The notes under the pieces are model-generated. The model was not told the DNA's origin. It saw nothing but the letters and a program-made list of their open reading frames with translations, and ran no database searches. Shown here one piece after another: positions 45,330 through 61,620 of a DNA stretch of 64,000 nucleotides. The stretch covers positions 549,414-613,413 of the forward strand of contig PUQB01000030.1 in the NCBI GenBank assembly GCA_003024785.1. The letters are read 5' to 3'. Positions within the stretch are counted from its first letter, which is position 1. Every line of letters begins with the position of its first letter. The translations under genes and the position numbers were made by a program. Source of the DNA: Selaginella tamariscina. Its lineage: Eukaryota > Streptophyta > Lycopodiopsida > Selaginellales > Selaginellaceae.

Positions 45330-46490
45330 ATTATATGAAAAAAGATGTGTGGCACTTGCGTATTCATTTTTTAATTGAGTTTTGAAAAATGATTCTTCAT
45401 ACATATGATGTGTTTTCTGGGACATTGACACTTATCATGGCTCAACTATAAGGTGATTCCTCCATAAAATGAGAGATATGGAGTGTGATTCCACTAGAAA
45501 AAGAAATTGTTACCCAAGATGTTGGCACTTGCTTAATCATTTCTTGGTTAAGCTTCCTGTGCATGACAAGATTGTCTCTCATGATATTGCTATTTGTGTG
45601 TTCATCTTCTTGTTAGGGGCAAAATTGTCTTTTAGCATGCTGACACTTGCGTGCTTATCCCTAGTTGAGATTAGAAAGTGATTTCTCTATGGGATGAGAT
45701 TGTTTCTTAGGATGTTGACACTAGTAGAGTTATAAGACATTTGATTAATCTTATTAAGCCAATTTATATGGAAGTGGTTTTCTTCCTTAAACATGATGGT
45801 ATAGTTCTCTTACTTGAGATGGTGCTACATAAGTAATTATCTTTCTTAAACTTGAAAGTCTAATTATCTTACTCACATGTTGTCACATTTCTCTTTAACA
45901 TTGAGGTTCTTTTAGTTGAGATGGTGTCCCTAGAATGGCCATCTCTTTTAAACATGACTATTGAGTTCTTTTATTGGAGACAATGCACTAATCATGAGAG
46001 TGAGTATTTTACTTAGATGTGATTATTAAGTTTATTTATTTGAGATGGTGTTACAAAAGTGGCTAACATAAAGGTTTGATTTTATTACTTGAGATGATGT
46101 CATAAATTCCTTAAATGTGAAGGTTTGGTTATTTGATTTGACACGGTGTCACAACAGGGACCATCTCTCTTTAACATGAAGGTCCGGTAATTTTATAAGA
46201 GTGACATCCCTCTTATATATGGAAGTCATGAAATGATGTCGTGAGAGTGGCCATATTTCTTGAATATGAAGGTTTTATTTTCTTACTCAAGATGGAGCCA
46301 CAAGAATGAACACTTCCTTTGGACTTGACAATTGATTACTCTTATTTAGAAATGCAATCACAAAAGTGAACATAATCCTTTGAATGTGATGCTTAAGAGA
46401 AGCTTAGCTAAAATGGAGCCATAAAATTGCTTGAACTTGGTGGGTGGTTACTTTGACATGAAACAATGTCACACAAGTGGGGGTTTCCCT
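45330..46490. repeat. Degenerate minisatellite of ~50-65-base units
   Basis: From about 45,770 to 46,480 a theme close to GAGATGGTGTCACAAAAGTG, a CCATCTCTTTAAACATGAAGG-like part and GTTTGATTATTTTA recurs about a dozen times, with strong divergence (clear starts near 45,825, 45,919, 45,978, 46,041, 46,090 and 46,140). The stretch before it, 45,350-45,730, holds a second theme (TGTTGACACTTGCGT..TTCAT, then TTGGTTGAG) about five times. Neither part codes for protein. Confidence 0.7.
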
Positions 46491-47846
46491 AGTAAGTTGT
46501 AGAGAGAGTGTTAACTTGGGCTTTTGGATTTGGAGTGAATTGTACTGGGGTGGAATGTGAAACAACTGGAGACTGGTTTAGAGGTTGAAATTAAACGACA
46601 GAAGAAAGAAAGTTTTTAGTTAGTGACCATAGGTCATGAACACGTTTCCCTTTGGAAAACATGGTGGACAAGGTATTCACTCGAACAAGGTTTAAAATAT
46701 AATTTTAAAAAGTGAATAAAGCATAACAAGGACTTTGCCTCTGGAGCTTTGTGACTTAGAGGCATGGATGGTGCTGAAGATTTGACTTGATTTTGACTTA
46801 ATTTTGAAGCATGTTAGTTTTGTGCGGACTCTAGTGTGGATCCTAACATCTTAACGCGCACATCAAGCACACAGCTCGAGGTCTGATCATCCTTCTCATG
46901 TATGTCCATGATATGCTTCTTGTTCTCACAACAAACTAGGTATCATTGTAGGTATCATTGTTACTAAGTAATTTAGATTTAAACAGGCATTTTAAAATGT
47001 ATAGTATTTTCTTTAGGCTGAAAATGCAAGGGAAGGCTGCTCCATGTCAGCTAGGAAAGATATACACGGGAGATCTTGGAGAGGATTGCAATTCACAAGT
47101 GACTACTATGGGCTTACCGCTTTTCGAACAAGCAGAGGAGCAAGATGAGTAGCCTTTACAACTTGACAAGGATCTCCCATATTGCCAACTCACTGATGCA
47201 CCTCATGGTGTGTACATTTTGTACGCACTTTGAGCCAGTTCAACACCAAGTACAGTTAGAAGCATTGGTAATGTGCCAAGAGAGTCGTGATGTACGGTCT
47301 CACGTATTGTCTGAGTGAGAATTTCTCTTCATCGACAAACTTTACATATGCAAGATTGGGAACCAATAATGGAGCGTAATGGTTGCTGTTACCTTCTGCA
47401 CGGAGGTACATTTGGATGGTTAACCAAGAGGCAGAGGCAGTAGTCATTTCCGGAGGTTGAGTATATTACTCTCTCATAAGGAACACTGAAGTTTTCTTGT
47501 CTACTGCAGTATATAGGGTGCCCTTTGGATGGGATTCACATTTGAGTAGATAGAGCACTATCAAGCTTGTATTGCACCCACAACAACCCGTTTTCCTATG
47601 CGTGCGTGCGTGTACCAGAGTCTAGTACCGGAACTGAGAAAAAGTATTTCATTTTAAAAAGAGATAACAATTTCTGAGATATAAACATTGCATTGCGGTG
47701 ATTTGCCCGCACGCGCTTGTGCGTGTGACTTAAGTTTTCAATAGTCAAGGTTGATTATATACATTATAATGAAGCAAAATAATAACAGAAATCCTTAGTC
47801 ACGGGATAAGAAGCATTATATGGAGGAGAATACTTCTTAGATACGG
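46491..47846. other. Spacer upstream of PLGG1, no supported gene
   Basis: Short open frames exist near 46,958-47,152 (+) and 47,256-47,447 (-), but I cannot match either to a family and neither has the context of an exon. The last ~200 bases are the likely promoter and leader of PLGG1. Confidence 0.5.
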
Positions 47847-50582
<2,736 letters not shown>

Positions 50583-52269
50583 TAAACAACATTGTGTTAC
50601 AATGTGTGTGCGTGTGTGTTATATATATAGTGTTGGGTACAAAGCTTTTTTTCTGCTTTCCAGAGTTACATGAAAAGTTAGGTTTTCTTTTTGGAACATG
50701 ATCATAAAGCAGGAGTTTGACATTGATATAAGGATCTATTACACTAGCCTTTGGGGGATTGTAAGGGCCAAATTGATGCATTTTTATATACAAGAGTCAA
50801 AAAGCAAACCTGCAATAAATTGAAATGCAACAAGGCAATTATAATGAAAAACTTTTGCATATATTATTAATCATTAAGATGCTACTCCTTTATCGGTCCT
50901 TTTTAAGGTTAATCACTCTTACACTGTCATGGATCTCCATTTGTAACCTAGAGCATCAAATCTAGTACTGTAGATACATATACCCGTAGATATACGGTAC
51001 GTACATAACATGTGGTGGATTGCAGGAAACACCCCTTTTATCTACGAAAAGAGGAGCGGAGTTAACACATTTACACACATAAAGTTGGTTCCTTCTCGTG
51101 TCCACCTTAAACACCCCTTAAACTCTCCTTAATCCCGTCTTTGGGAGAATTCTAAGGTGAAATTGCACTCAAAAGCTGCCACTGTAGGAGGCTATGGAGG
51201 AATTTGAGCCTCCACTTTTAGTCTCTTTATTTCCCGCAACAGGCAGCTGGCAAATCACGCGAGTTCTAACGACAAGACAATCTATGAGCCCTAAATAATA
51301 GCTTTTCTCAACCCTAAAACAGAGCCCTAACCCTAAAGGCAGAATGCGAATATGCTGATTCAACGGGAACATTGATAACGAGGTATTATTTTAATATGAT
51401 CAAAATTTCTAGAAACAACTAGGAAACTATAATAAGGTTTGGAAGTACGTTGGCTTATGATCATGCATATGCTACGGCAACCTTTTCCAGGTACCAACGT
51501 GGCACAGAAATTTATGACATATTTCTTTCTACGCAAAGGCAGAGAATATTCTCCCACGCTAATCAGTCAAAGTGTTTGACCGGATTAAACCGAATATTCC
51601 CTATCCATATCCAATGATTCAAGCCCTAAACTCGCTTAACCTACCGTATAGCCGTACGTTAAGACGGCATACGGTCCCTTTATACGAGGCTGGTTAAATA
51701 AGTGGCCGGCGGACTTCAGTCCGGGTTTCAAATCCGGTTCTGAGACGTACCTCAAGATTTGAAACAAATCCGGTTTGGTATTATATTGGCATTGAGTTGG
51801 TCCTTTCTCTCTCTGTTTAGAAAGCAATCGATTGTCCCCCCTTCCGGAGTCCCTGCCCGATTTGTTTCTCCGAGCTCCCTCTTTTTTGGAAATCCCCCGG
51901 TCCGAGTTGCGGCCCGAATTCCGTTCTACCGTCCGAGCTCACCCAATCATCTCCGGTAATCTCTGTCCGAGATGATATGGTGTATTGACTTTGCAAACGG
52001 TGATGGATGACTGGTCGTCTATCTGGCAACAGTGGTGAGGCGCCACCGACATAAGGTGGAAACAAACAAACAAGCCAGGATTGACTGTTGTGAAGAATCG
52101 GGGGAAGGAAAAGCAGGAAGCGGACGGCAAGTTTGAAAACGAATGGATTCAACAGGTGGGCGATGATTCATCCTTTGGCCAGATACAGATTGAATCTCTG
52201 AACCGGACAGATGAATCTGATTGAAGCCTGAGAGACCCAGATTCAAGAATGTATGGACCCAAGTGAGAG
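50583..52269. promoter_or_regulatory. Intergenic region with promoter of the AFB gene; telo-box cluster
   Basis: No gene is supported. Near 51,308-51,335 ACCCTAAAACAGAGCCCTAA and CCCTAAAGG form a cluster of telo-box-like motifs. A T-arm-like hairpin is at 51,719-51,738 (see rejected items). The last several hundred bases are richer in GC and pyrimidine-rich, as expected for a long 5' leader of an auxin receptor gene. Confidence 0.45.
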
Positions 52270-54751
52270 ATGGGCGATGAATCTCCGGCAAAGATAGGTG
52301 CATTTGCAAGGACCCAAGTGGAGGATTTGATGAGAGCAAGCAAGGAGTTTGAATTTCCAGACGACATTCTAGAGCATGTACTCGTCTTCCTCACCTCACA
52401 CAAGGACAGGAACTCTGTATCACTCGTTTGCAAGTCATGGTTCAAGGCAGAAGCTGCATCTAGAGCATCCCTCCTCATTGGTAACTGCTACTCCGTCACT
52501 CCCCAGATAGTCACCAGGCGATTCCCAAAGCTCCATTCTCTCACACTCAAGGGGAAGCCTCGCTTTGCAGATTTCCAGCTTCTACCCCCCCACTGGGGTG
52601 CGTATCTTCATCCATGGATCTCTACGTTTGTCCAGCACGGCATTCTTCTCGAGGAGCTTCGTCTCAAGAGGATGTCTGTGTCTGATGAAGCGCTTGGACT
52701 TATCTCAACTTCTTTTACCAGATTTCGCATTCTTGTGCTTAACAATTGTGATGGGTTTAGCACTCATGGTCTTGCCTCCATCGCCAGCCACTGCAGGTTC
52801 GTTTTCCTTGATCCCTCTGTTGGGTGTGTGCCTTCTTGTGTGTGGTGTGATACTGTTTACTCCTGTTCGAGCCGAGAAGCGTTTTCTTGTTTCAATAGTT
52901 TTTGTCACTTGTCTCACTGCAGTTGCACAGGTCAGGCATTTGCTGTTTTTGTGCATTTTAGAGTTCACGGATGCCCAGGCTGGGCACGATACTCACTTGT
53001 CTGTGACAGGCACTTGCAGGAGCTTCAGATTCAGGAATGCCTGGTTGAGGACAGGGGAGGAGAGTGGATTAAGGCTTTTCCAGAGACGACAACGTCGTTA
53101 GTTTCTCTCAATTTCTCGTGTCTGGAGGGCGGAGTAGACATGGAAGCACTGGAAGCACTGGTAACAAAGAACCCAGGACTCCGTAGTCTTGGATTAAACA
53201 AGTCAGTACCGCTCTGGCAGCTGCAAAATCTCCTTAAACAGTGTGGACAACTGTCTGAGCTTGGCACCGGCTCGTTTGGATTCGGACAACAGGATGTACA
53301 GTGGGAGCAGGTTCAGGAGCTGAATGCTTGCCTTGCCGTTAGCTGTGCAAGGCTCCAGAGTCTGTCTGGTATCTGGGAGGCTGAACCACCTTGCTTAATT
53401 GCACTCTATCCGATCTGCCTCAATCTGCTCAGCCTAAATCTCAGTTATGCCAACCTTGGGCACACCGAACTTGTCCAGCTCCTTACTCACTGCCATCGTC
53501 TCCAGAAGCTGTGGGTACGTGTGTGTGTGTCTGTAAGTTCATGATTAGACATGGGTTTAAGACAGATAATGCTAGCAGGTTTCGTGTTGTAGCATACATA
53601 CACAGAGACATATAGTAAACTATGACGGCTGCTTTTGATGCATGAACAGTGCATTGTTCTTTTGTGATGATGCATATTCCTCTTGTTAGAAACAGCTTTT
53701 GACATATACATAGCTTGCCTTGTACCACTGAGACACGGTTCTTGTTAACTTATGTACATATATATAAATACATGTGTTTTTTCTTGTTGATTCTTCTTGT
53801 TACAGACAGCTGTTTACGTATGAATAGTGTATGCATTGTGTATCTTAGACATTGTTCATGTTACGAAATATTTTTTTAGTTGCAAGTGTGCTCGGGTTGT
53901 CTTTTGTGCTGAGATCATACAATCCCATGCAGCTCCAGGACACGGTAGAAGATGCAGGCCTACGCACGGTAGCGACAACGTGTAAAGATCTGCGTGAGCT
54001 CCGTGTGTTCCCGGCTAACCATGCAGGCTTCGGGGTTGTTACCGAGGAAGGCTTGCAGGCAATATCTGAAGGGTGTGCAAATCTTTGCTCGATACTCTAT
54101 TTTTGTAGGAGGATGACGAATGCTGCTATAGAGTCCATGGCCGTCAACTGCCCCAAGATGCGTCGGTTCCGACTGTGTCTCATCCGTACCCCGCAGCCGG
54201 ACCATGTTACCGGACAGCCACTAGACGAAGGGTTCGGTGCGATTGTGCGGAACTGTAAGGACCTGGAGCGGCTCTCTGTGTCTGGATTATTAACAGATAG
54301 AGCTTTCCAGTATTTTGGTGAGTATGGGAAGAACATAGAGACGCTCTCAGTTGCGTTTGCTGCTGATAGCGATCTCGGGCTGGAGGCTGTCTTACAGGGG
54401 TGTACCAAGATGAGGAAGCTGGAGATTAGGGACTGTCCGTTTGGGGACCGAGCACTCTTGTCCTGTTTGGAACGGTACAAGACAATGAGGTTCCTGTGGC
54501 TGTCTGGTTGCCGGGTGACGATTGCCGGCTGTGATGAGCTCTCTAAGAAGCTACCATGGTTGAATGTGGAGCTTGTCAAGGAGAGTACGGATGATGAGTA
54601 TACGGTCGATATGTTGTACGTATATCGGACTGTGATGCCGAGTGCCCGAATGGACCGGCCTCCAAGTGTTATCGGACTCCGAGGTGGGGAGTATTTCTGG
54701 AGATGGGTTAGAGGTGCTGCTGTTTGTGCCCCCTCGAATTCGAATGTATGA
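52270..54751 (+). CDS. AFB5: Auxin receptor F-box protein of the AFB4/AFB5 type
   Basis: Three exons (52,270-52,796; 53,010-53,514; 53,933-54,751) join in frame and give 616 residues. A ~28-residue N-terminal extension precedes the F-box (FPDDILEHVLVFLTSHKDRN, residues 29-48), then leucine-rich repeats fill the rest. The KGKPRFADF motif (94-102) has arginine where TIR1 has histidine, which is the AFB4/5 state; the phenylalanines of the auxin pocket are kept. RFRLCLI holds the arginine that binds the auxin carboxylate, and LSVSGLLTD the matching serine. PDHVTGQPLDEGFGAIV and YGKNIETLSVAFA also match AFB5 better than TIR1 (from memory). The protein forms the SCF ubiquitin ligase with ASK/CUL1 and recruits Aux/IAA repressors when auxin is bound; in Arabidopsis AFB4/5 also bind picloram. 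No defect is seen. Confidence 0.9.
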
Positions 54752-55299
54752 TGGTTGGTGGAAAATCGGGATCATAATGGGTTCTTGATGGGTCGTAGAT
54801 GATCCGATTCTGTTGATGGGTTTTTGATGGGGTCGGCTGGAAATCGGGATTTTGTATGGGAATCGGGATTCTGGAGATTGATTGGGATTCTCATCCTGAT
54901 GATGGGTTCAGATGAGGGGTAGAATTCCCTGATAAACTAAGAACAGAGCATTCTTCATTTTATTTCTTTTTCTTAAAAAGACGTTTATTTTGCTTATTTT
55001 AAATTTTCGAATGTTCATTTATTTTTTATTTATTTATATTCTTTCTGGCATGGAGCTTTGTACGTTTTAGCTCTCTGTATTCAATGTGTTAATCATTATA
55101 AAGCTGTTTGGTATCTATTTCTATTGAGAATATTTGAGAATTCCAATAATATAAAGGCCGTACGGGAAAGGAATATTCCTAGTATCATCTTAAATTGAAA
55201 TTTTACAAATTCTTATGGGAATTGAGCCCGTTCAGAGGTTGCCAGTTTTACAAAGCCTAATTATATATTGTTAATAGTATGTTTATATACGGCTGTATA

Positions 55300-55330
<31 letters not shown>

Positions 55331-56773
55331 AATGTAAGGACTGAAACTTTTGGGAAAAGGTGAGGTAGCTTTACGACTATACAATACGAACTTCTCTTTT
55401 TTCTCTTTGTTTTCATCCCAGTGTACCGTCTCTGGCACGCATATTCTTTTTGTAACTATGTGTGTATGTTTATGCGTGTGTATGTCTATATACTTTCATT
55501 CTATAAAGTATATGTTAATCGAGAATTATCAGAATGACCCCAAGGTCATTCTTGTAAATTATTTACACATGCCATACATATGTACATGAAGTATATGTAC
55601 CAAACACGCTACAAATTGGTTTGACGATTGCAATCTTACAAGATTTCCTTTGGAATTTGAAGGTATATATTTAAATGATATATTCCTGACATCACACATA
55701 TATATAGATATATATGTATTATATGAAAAAAAACGTACATATTTGGTTGACACATGCAAGTGGCAAATTTTTCTTGGGAATTTGTACAGTCACGTTTAAT
55801 GTGTACACCTACATGTGTATAGGTTGGCAACCCTACAATTCATTTGGTGCGTATTCGATCCGTATAGGAGATGGATCCAACTTTAAATTTGGGCAGAGTA
55901 CGGTGGTATACGGTCAAATGTACGTGTACTATACACACATATATTTATACATAATGTATTTCAACAAATTCAGTCAGAGTATGCCGGCTCGTATGACAAC
56001 ATTTAATGATCATATAGCAAAGCGGCTCGTATGACAACATATAATTTTCAAGTTTAATATAAAATTAACGGCCTACGTAGGTAGGTGCGTGCGTGCGTGC
56101 GTGCATGTGTGTGCATCTGTATTGAGCAACTTCATATTAGATGCCACGCGCACGTCTACACTCACGCAACATCCGTATACACCTGGCAATCAGATGGAAA
56201 TTGAATGCCTGTCACCATAGCCATGCATGTATGTATGACCAGTACAGTCAAAGTTGGACATGTACACACACACGCGGGACGCACACATATAACGCGTGTG
56301 TATGGGACTTGTATGTTTAATGGATATAAAGGAGAATGCAGGACTTGCAGACATACAGTCCAGACTTGAGTATCAATGAGTCTCCCTTCTATTCTTTGAC
56401 CCTGCAGTGTCTTTTTGTATTTGTCCGTGCATATATATATAGTATTCCAGATTAGTATATATACACTGTATTCTACATAGTATACGGTCGTATATTATAC
56501 ACTGCATGTGAAGAATAGAACTCTGAATACTGTACATAAGGTCGTATAATTGAATTTATACTTGGTCAAACTTATGTATGTGTGTAGATTGTTAAACACA
56601 CAAACACCAATGTGTATACACATCTAGATGTATCAATGGACACTCACATACAAATTTATACACGTTTCTATCCAATGGTGTATTGGATATTGATATTTGA
56701 TAACACACACGCACGCACACATGTGTGTGTGTGTGCCTACAGACACTTAACTCCTTTCTACTTCAATCTACAG
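54752..56773. other. AT-rich spacer with TG/TA repeats
   Basis: The first ~250 bases are the 3' flank of the AFB gene, with several near-repeats of GGGTTCTTGATGGG and AATCGGGATT between 54,765 and 54,900. Further on are (GT)n(TA)n at 55,297-55,330 and a GTGC/GTGCGT run at 56,086-56,106. I see no coding sequence. Confidence 0.6.
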
Positions 56774-57152
56774 TAGTCTGTGCTTGACTGATGGAATCAA
56801 GAAAATGATACACATATCAGAACGGGGAATATTACCCCCCATGCAAGCTTGCCAGCTAATACAAAATGGTGTGTTTTCCTTGCATGAGGTGAGAAAAACA
56901 TACATACATCATATGATGTCAATAATGACCCCCTTGTACAACAGCACATTCTGCTCAGATACAGTCATACACACGCGCGAGCACACACACACACACCTCT
57001 TGTGTATTTATATATGATTAAGTTGTAGCAAGGTGATTAAGCACAGTTTTTGGGAGTACATCCTATCTGAGGCTGGGCCATGCGTATTCATTGGGACCTT
57101 TAGTCTGCGTCCTTGGCGTGGCTTTTCTATATACCACAGATTTCTGTCTTAG
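56774..57152 (+). CDS. Unassigned two-exon coding piece
   Basis: Two stretches look like joined exons: 56,774-56,888 (GIKKMIHISERGILPPMQAC, then QLIQNGVFSLHE) and 57,033-57,152 (VIKHSFWEYILSEAGPCVFI, then GTFSLRPWRGFSIYHRFLS and a stop). Both have AG before and, for the first, GTGAG after, and they join in phase 0. The amino-acid make-up is that of a real protein and unlike the simple-repeat reading frames around it. I do not recognise the family. No start codon region was found, so this may be the 3' end of a gene whose other exons are lost or hidden in the repeats, or a relic. Confidence 0.35.
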
Positions 57153-57189
57153 GCCTATCCATGTCCAGTTACTGTTGATAACATAGGCT

Positions 57190-57238
<49 letters not shown>

Positions 57239-57544
57239 TGCATATAAACACGTATCGTACGTAAATACAGTGTGGCGCGGATAAGTACAAGCACAGAAAC
57301 AACACTATACCAATTATCAAAACATACACACGCCCGCGCAAAGAAAGACGTGTATACGTATAAAAAAAGCTCATGTATACAACACATGCTGTATTTCAAG
57401 ACTATTATATTGGCCAGAAGATAGCCTAGGAAGGCGGTGCTAACTTCCATCCACACTTTTTCTTTCAGTGTATGTGGATACAATCCTATACAAGATCCAA
57501 ATATATATGTATATACACGTATGTGAAAGCTGGCTTTGGTCACG

Positions 57545-57581
<37 letters not shown>

Positions 57582-60339
57582 TCTACGAAGATCTATTGTG
57601 GGAGTGATTGGAGAACTATCGTTAAGTACAAAGCCAAAAGCAATTGAAATAATTTGTATCGTACGTTGAGGATTATTATCTGCTTATTTATATATATATA
57701 TATATATAGTGTGTGTGTGTGTGTGTTAATGACCCCTGAGCAGCTGTACATTATCTGTATGCTGTAAGACGTCCCACGTTGAATTTCAGTCCAAGTTACT
57801 GATATATATATACATATATATATGCAAAAGCATATAAATGCACACATATATACACATCATGTACATACATATGGATAGATAGACACACACGTACAGCTAT
57901 CTGCAGAACCATTTGAGTATCGCGAGCGCGCCAACACGAGGTTTGTTGACTGAGTTAATAATAAATATATGTGTCTACCCAAATTGCCAGTAGATGGAAC
58001 ATGTATGTCTGCGGACAAGGATTTAATTAAGACGTCTCATTCAACTATATATAGCTAACAGACATCGCTATATATAGAGAGAACACCACAGCTAAACTGG
58101 TTTAGTGTTTAAGGTTTAGCTAAAATCCAATGTAAAATAACAATATATGCAATCTACTCATAGACGTGTACCTATACATATACAAGGATTTGACTTAACC
58201 AGAAACGCGACAAAGGGACAAAAGAAATCCCTTCTTTTCATGCTTTTAACTATTGGATTATGCCAACTACAGTGACACCCCAACAAGGAGTGCGGTGCAA
58301 CAGATCAGTAGCCTCTTATTTTCTATAATCGGAAATGTCTGCTGGTCACACGTTGATGTATACATGCGTATGCGTGTGTAAACCACACGAACACTAAACC
58401 GTAACATAAACCATCCTTACGAACCTAAATTATCGTCATGGCACATTTTCTAGGCCTGGTTAAAAGTATTATACATATACATATATGTTATATCTTACCG
58501 AACATATTCTTTACGTACTGCCTGCTTTCGGTGATAAGATACAAGAGTACTATAGTCCTTCAAACAAGAACATGGAGTAAGAATATGAATATATGTATAA
58601 TCTAACCACCACCCTTTACCCTTTAGCACTTTGAATAGTGGAACCTTACATACATATACATACAATATATGATGACAGATCAAGTTTAGTAGAAAAGAGC
58701 TCCTTTATACATATGTATAATATATATATATATAACTCGTGTGCCATGGTTTGATGAATATGCGTGGTGTATGTGCGTGGGGCCTATACGTATACTCCAA
58801 AGTTTGTCACGCAGGCTAAGAACAAAATGTCATGTCATTTGCATATTAAAATCCCTCTTCGATCGCCCTAACATTAACACTACTAACACTTATTATAATT
58901 TCACACACGCACGCACGCACACACACACACACATTTCACACATCATTGGCCATAACACACATACATTAATATACAGATGCAGATAGCCACGAACTTTTGT
59001 TATTCCAGATGACACAAGAAATTCTCATTTAAAACCAGAAAAAAAAGAAACAAGAAAAAGAAACAACTTTTGTTATTCAATCATATCCATAAGTAGACAA
59101 AGCCGATAACGTCTCTTGTACGCGTATGTTCATACAACATACATGTCATGTGTGTACGCCACTTGTAAGCCTATGTATATTAGCTTATTTATTGTATGTC
59201 TCCCTTTACATACACACAAGCTTCTATTACTCAATCATATCCACAGGCGACCAAACCAAACACGTCAGGTAGACATGTATATCTATGTATACAGGTAACA
59301 CGTAAACACGTGTGCATATATGTGTGCTCGTAAGAACATATACCTACACACATATACTTCAAAGATTTACTATTGGCACACCGTATCTAGAAACAGACTG
59401 TTCTTATATAGCTTAGAACTTCCCAAGATCATAGTCCGCACGCAACACAAAAACGTATATATATATATATATTATTAAATATTTTTATATGCATAGATAT
59501 TGTTATGTACAAAAGATGTATACCGTCATTGTGTAGATATGCATATTATTCAAAGGATCAGAGACACCCTGTTTTTGTTTTATGCAGATTAGAACTTTCT
59601 AAAACCTATACGAACGTAGCCGGCACAACACAAGAACGTGTATTATATATATGCATTATATACAATATTGTTGTGTATTTATTACATATTAAAACATAAA
59701 TTATATATATATATCTATATGATTCTTTTGTGTCTTGTCGAGCTTTTGTTTAACGCTTTGTACAAGGAATTGCAGTTGCTAGAATAATTTTTGCATGCTG
59801 CTGGCATGGAAACATAATATACATATATGTCTATAATATAACTCTAGAATGACGTGGTAAGTGTTCATCATTTTTCATGTATCAGAGTTTGTTATATACA
59901 TACACAGCGAGTACATGCATAAAAGCACATACACATACACAGACGTACACATACGAATGATTAATCTTTTTTTTTTTTTTAAATAAATGTCCACTTGTAA
60001 ACATAGACCGGAGAAGTCTTTGTAGAAACCAGTCAAACCTTCCCACATTTCTCATATATATTATATATAACTTTAAATGTATAATATAGCTATATAATTT
60101 AAAAGTAATATATATATATAAATATTAAATATCTAATTAGTATACAATTAATATGCATTAATGTGTGTACACATGCATAAATAATAGTAATACAAATATG
60201 TAAAGAAAAAGTATATAGCTAATATAATTTAAAAGTAATATATTCAATAAATTTTGAATATAGCGTTAAGATAAACAGTTAAGGTTAATATTCTTCCCTT
60301 TTATAATATTACTGCCCTAACTGGTAGAAGGTTAGGTTT
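57153..60339. other. AT-rich spacer with several long (TA)n tracts
   Basis: Pure (TA)n tracts lie at about 57,193-57,234, 57,547-57,577 and 57,690-57,708. CA-rich runs are near 58,905-58,932. A coding-like minus-strand stretch at about 57,500-57,380 (LYPHTLKEKVWMEVSTAFLG, then YLLANIIVLKYSM) has an AG border but no partner exon, so I do not call a gene. Confidence 0.5.
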
Positions 60340-61620
60340 CCTGCAAGATAGACATAGAGCGAAAGAAGGCTAATGAGGAAGGTGGCAGGCTTCGTCAGGA
60401 AGTTGACATGCAAGACAGCAGAGGAAGACGAAGCAATGAAGCTGAAAGATGTCTTGCAACTGGACGAAATAAAGAAAACTTGAGTGTACATCATGCGCTA
60501 TGGGATCGAACACAGGCAGAACTTGAGAGAAGGAAGCGAAGAGGGGTGCTAGAACGATCCATAGAAGGTATTGCGAGAATTCTTTCAAGATGAAAGTAAA
60601 CGTTTCACAGGAAACCTGAAATGGTGGTAAGGGTTTGAAATCAAGGTTGAAAGCAAAGGTGTATATAAAACTATACTTAATATATGGAATCCTATATGCC
60701 TAGTTGTAACTGTCTACACATAACATGTAAAACACATATTATATGCATTTTATAAATTATGTACATTGAAAAATCCATTAAAATATAAACTTTAACATTG
60801 TTCTTGTAGGAGTGTGGTTTCACTATTGCACATGACATAATGAAATTTAATACAAAGATCATGCGGGAGGAGCATGTCGCACCTTTCCAATGTACAATAT
60901 TATGTATTTCAAGTGGGCTTCAACCCTCCCAGTGTCGAAATCAATCGTTGTTAAATGTAGTAACCAGAGAAAGCGGTTACTAAGTATTCTCATGTCTCGA
61001 ATGCAAGATTTTTGCTTCCTTGAGTTTGATAATCATATTATTCCCATTGAGTGTGACTGGGTGAGCTCGAAGATCAATCGAATTATATGTGGCCAAAGAA
61101 ATCGACTTCAGGTATTTTAATTCTTTAATACGCACACTCACATACATATGCATGTACACATATTTACATGCATACATGATATATTATATCTAATATACAC
61201 AAGTATGGTCATCTAAGGCACATATTCAAGAACACACATAAATATGGGTATTATATATGTATAGTAATGCACATGCATAGATACACATGTACACATGTAT
61301 ATAATCTTATAAAGGCATCTAGAGGCATGTCTTAACAGGAATGAGGAGGGTCGAAACTATGAATTTGGGAAGTTAGAGGTAGTGTTGCGTAGGGAGTACA
61401 CTATTGAGCATTGGAGTTCCTTAGTATGCTATTTAAGGCCCGCAAGAGACGTGACAACTATTGGACAAATGGGAAAGTTACTTTTGGACATGTGTACTAC
61501 TTGGAGCGTAGAGATGGAAACATTCATGATGTGAAGATTTGCATTGACACAATATGGATCCATAAAGATGATCTACCCAAGGACTTTGAGAGGGCAATTG
61601 GCTCCATTAATGTTGGGGTG
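60340..61620 (+). CDS. Unrecognised split coding region, frame interrupted
   Basis: Three exon-like pieces lie on the plus strand. The first, about 60,355-60,568, reads ANEEGGRLRQEVDMQDSRGR and later DRTQAELERRKRRGVLERSI and looks like a charged coiled coil. The second, about 60,811-61,111, starts after TTCTTGTAG and reads ECGFTIAHDIMKFNTKIM, then VKCSNQRKRLLSILMSRMQD and later CDWVSSKINRIICGQRNRLQ before GTATTT. The third, about 61,340-61,618, starts after TTAACAG and reads NEEGRNYEFGKLEVVLRREY, then FKARKRRDNYWTNGKVTFGH and later ICIDTIWIHKDDLPKDFERA before GTGAGT. The second and third each need one extra base to keep one frame (near 60,890 and 61,431). I cannot name a family. A host gene with assembly errors or a decayed gene are both possible. 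Confidence 0.4.

Noticed and set aside
46958-47447. Small genes on both strands upstream of PLGG1
   Set aside because: Short open frames without family match, splice context or a convincing start.
51660-51760. A tRNA gene
   Set aside because: A good T-arm (CCGGGTTTCAAATCCGG) and a GGCTGGTTAAAT D-arm-like stretch are present, but the anticodon loop is the wrong size and no acceptor stem pairs. At most a tRNA-derived relic.
53000-53100. Arginine in KGKPRFADF of the auxin receptor as a damaging change
   Set aside because: TIR1 has histidine there, but arginine is the normal state in the AFB4/5 group, which the rest of the protein also matches.
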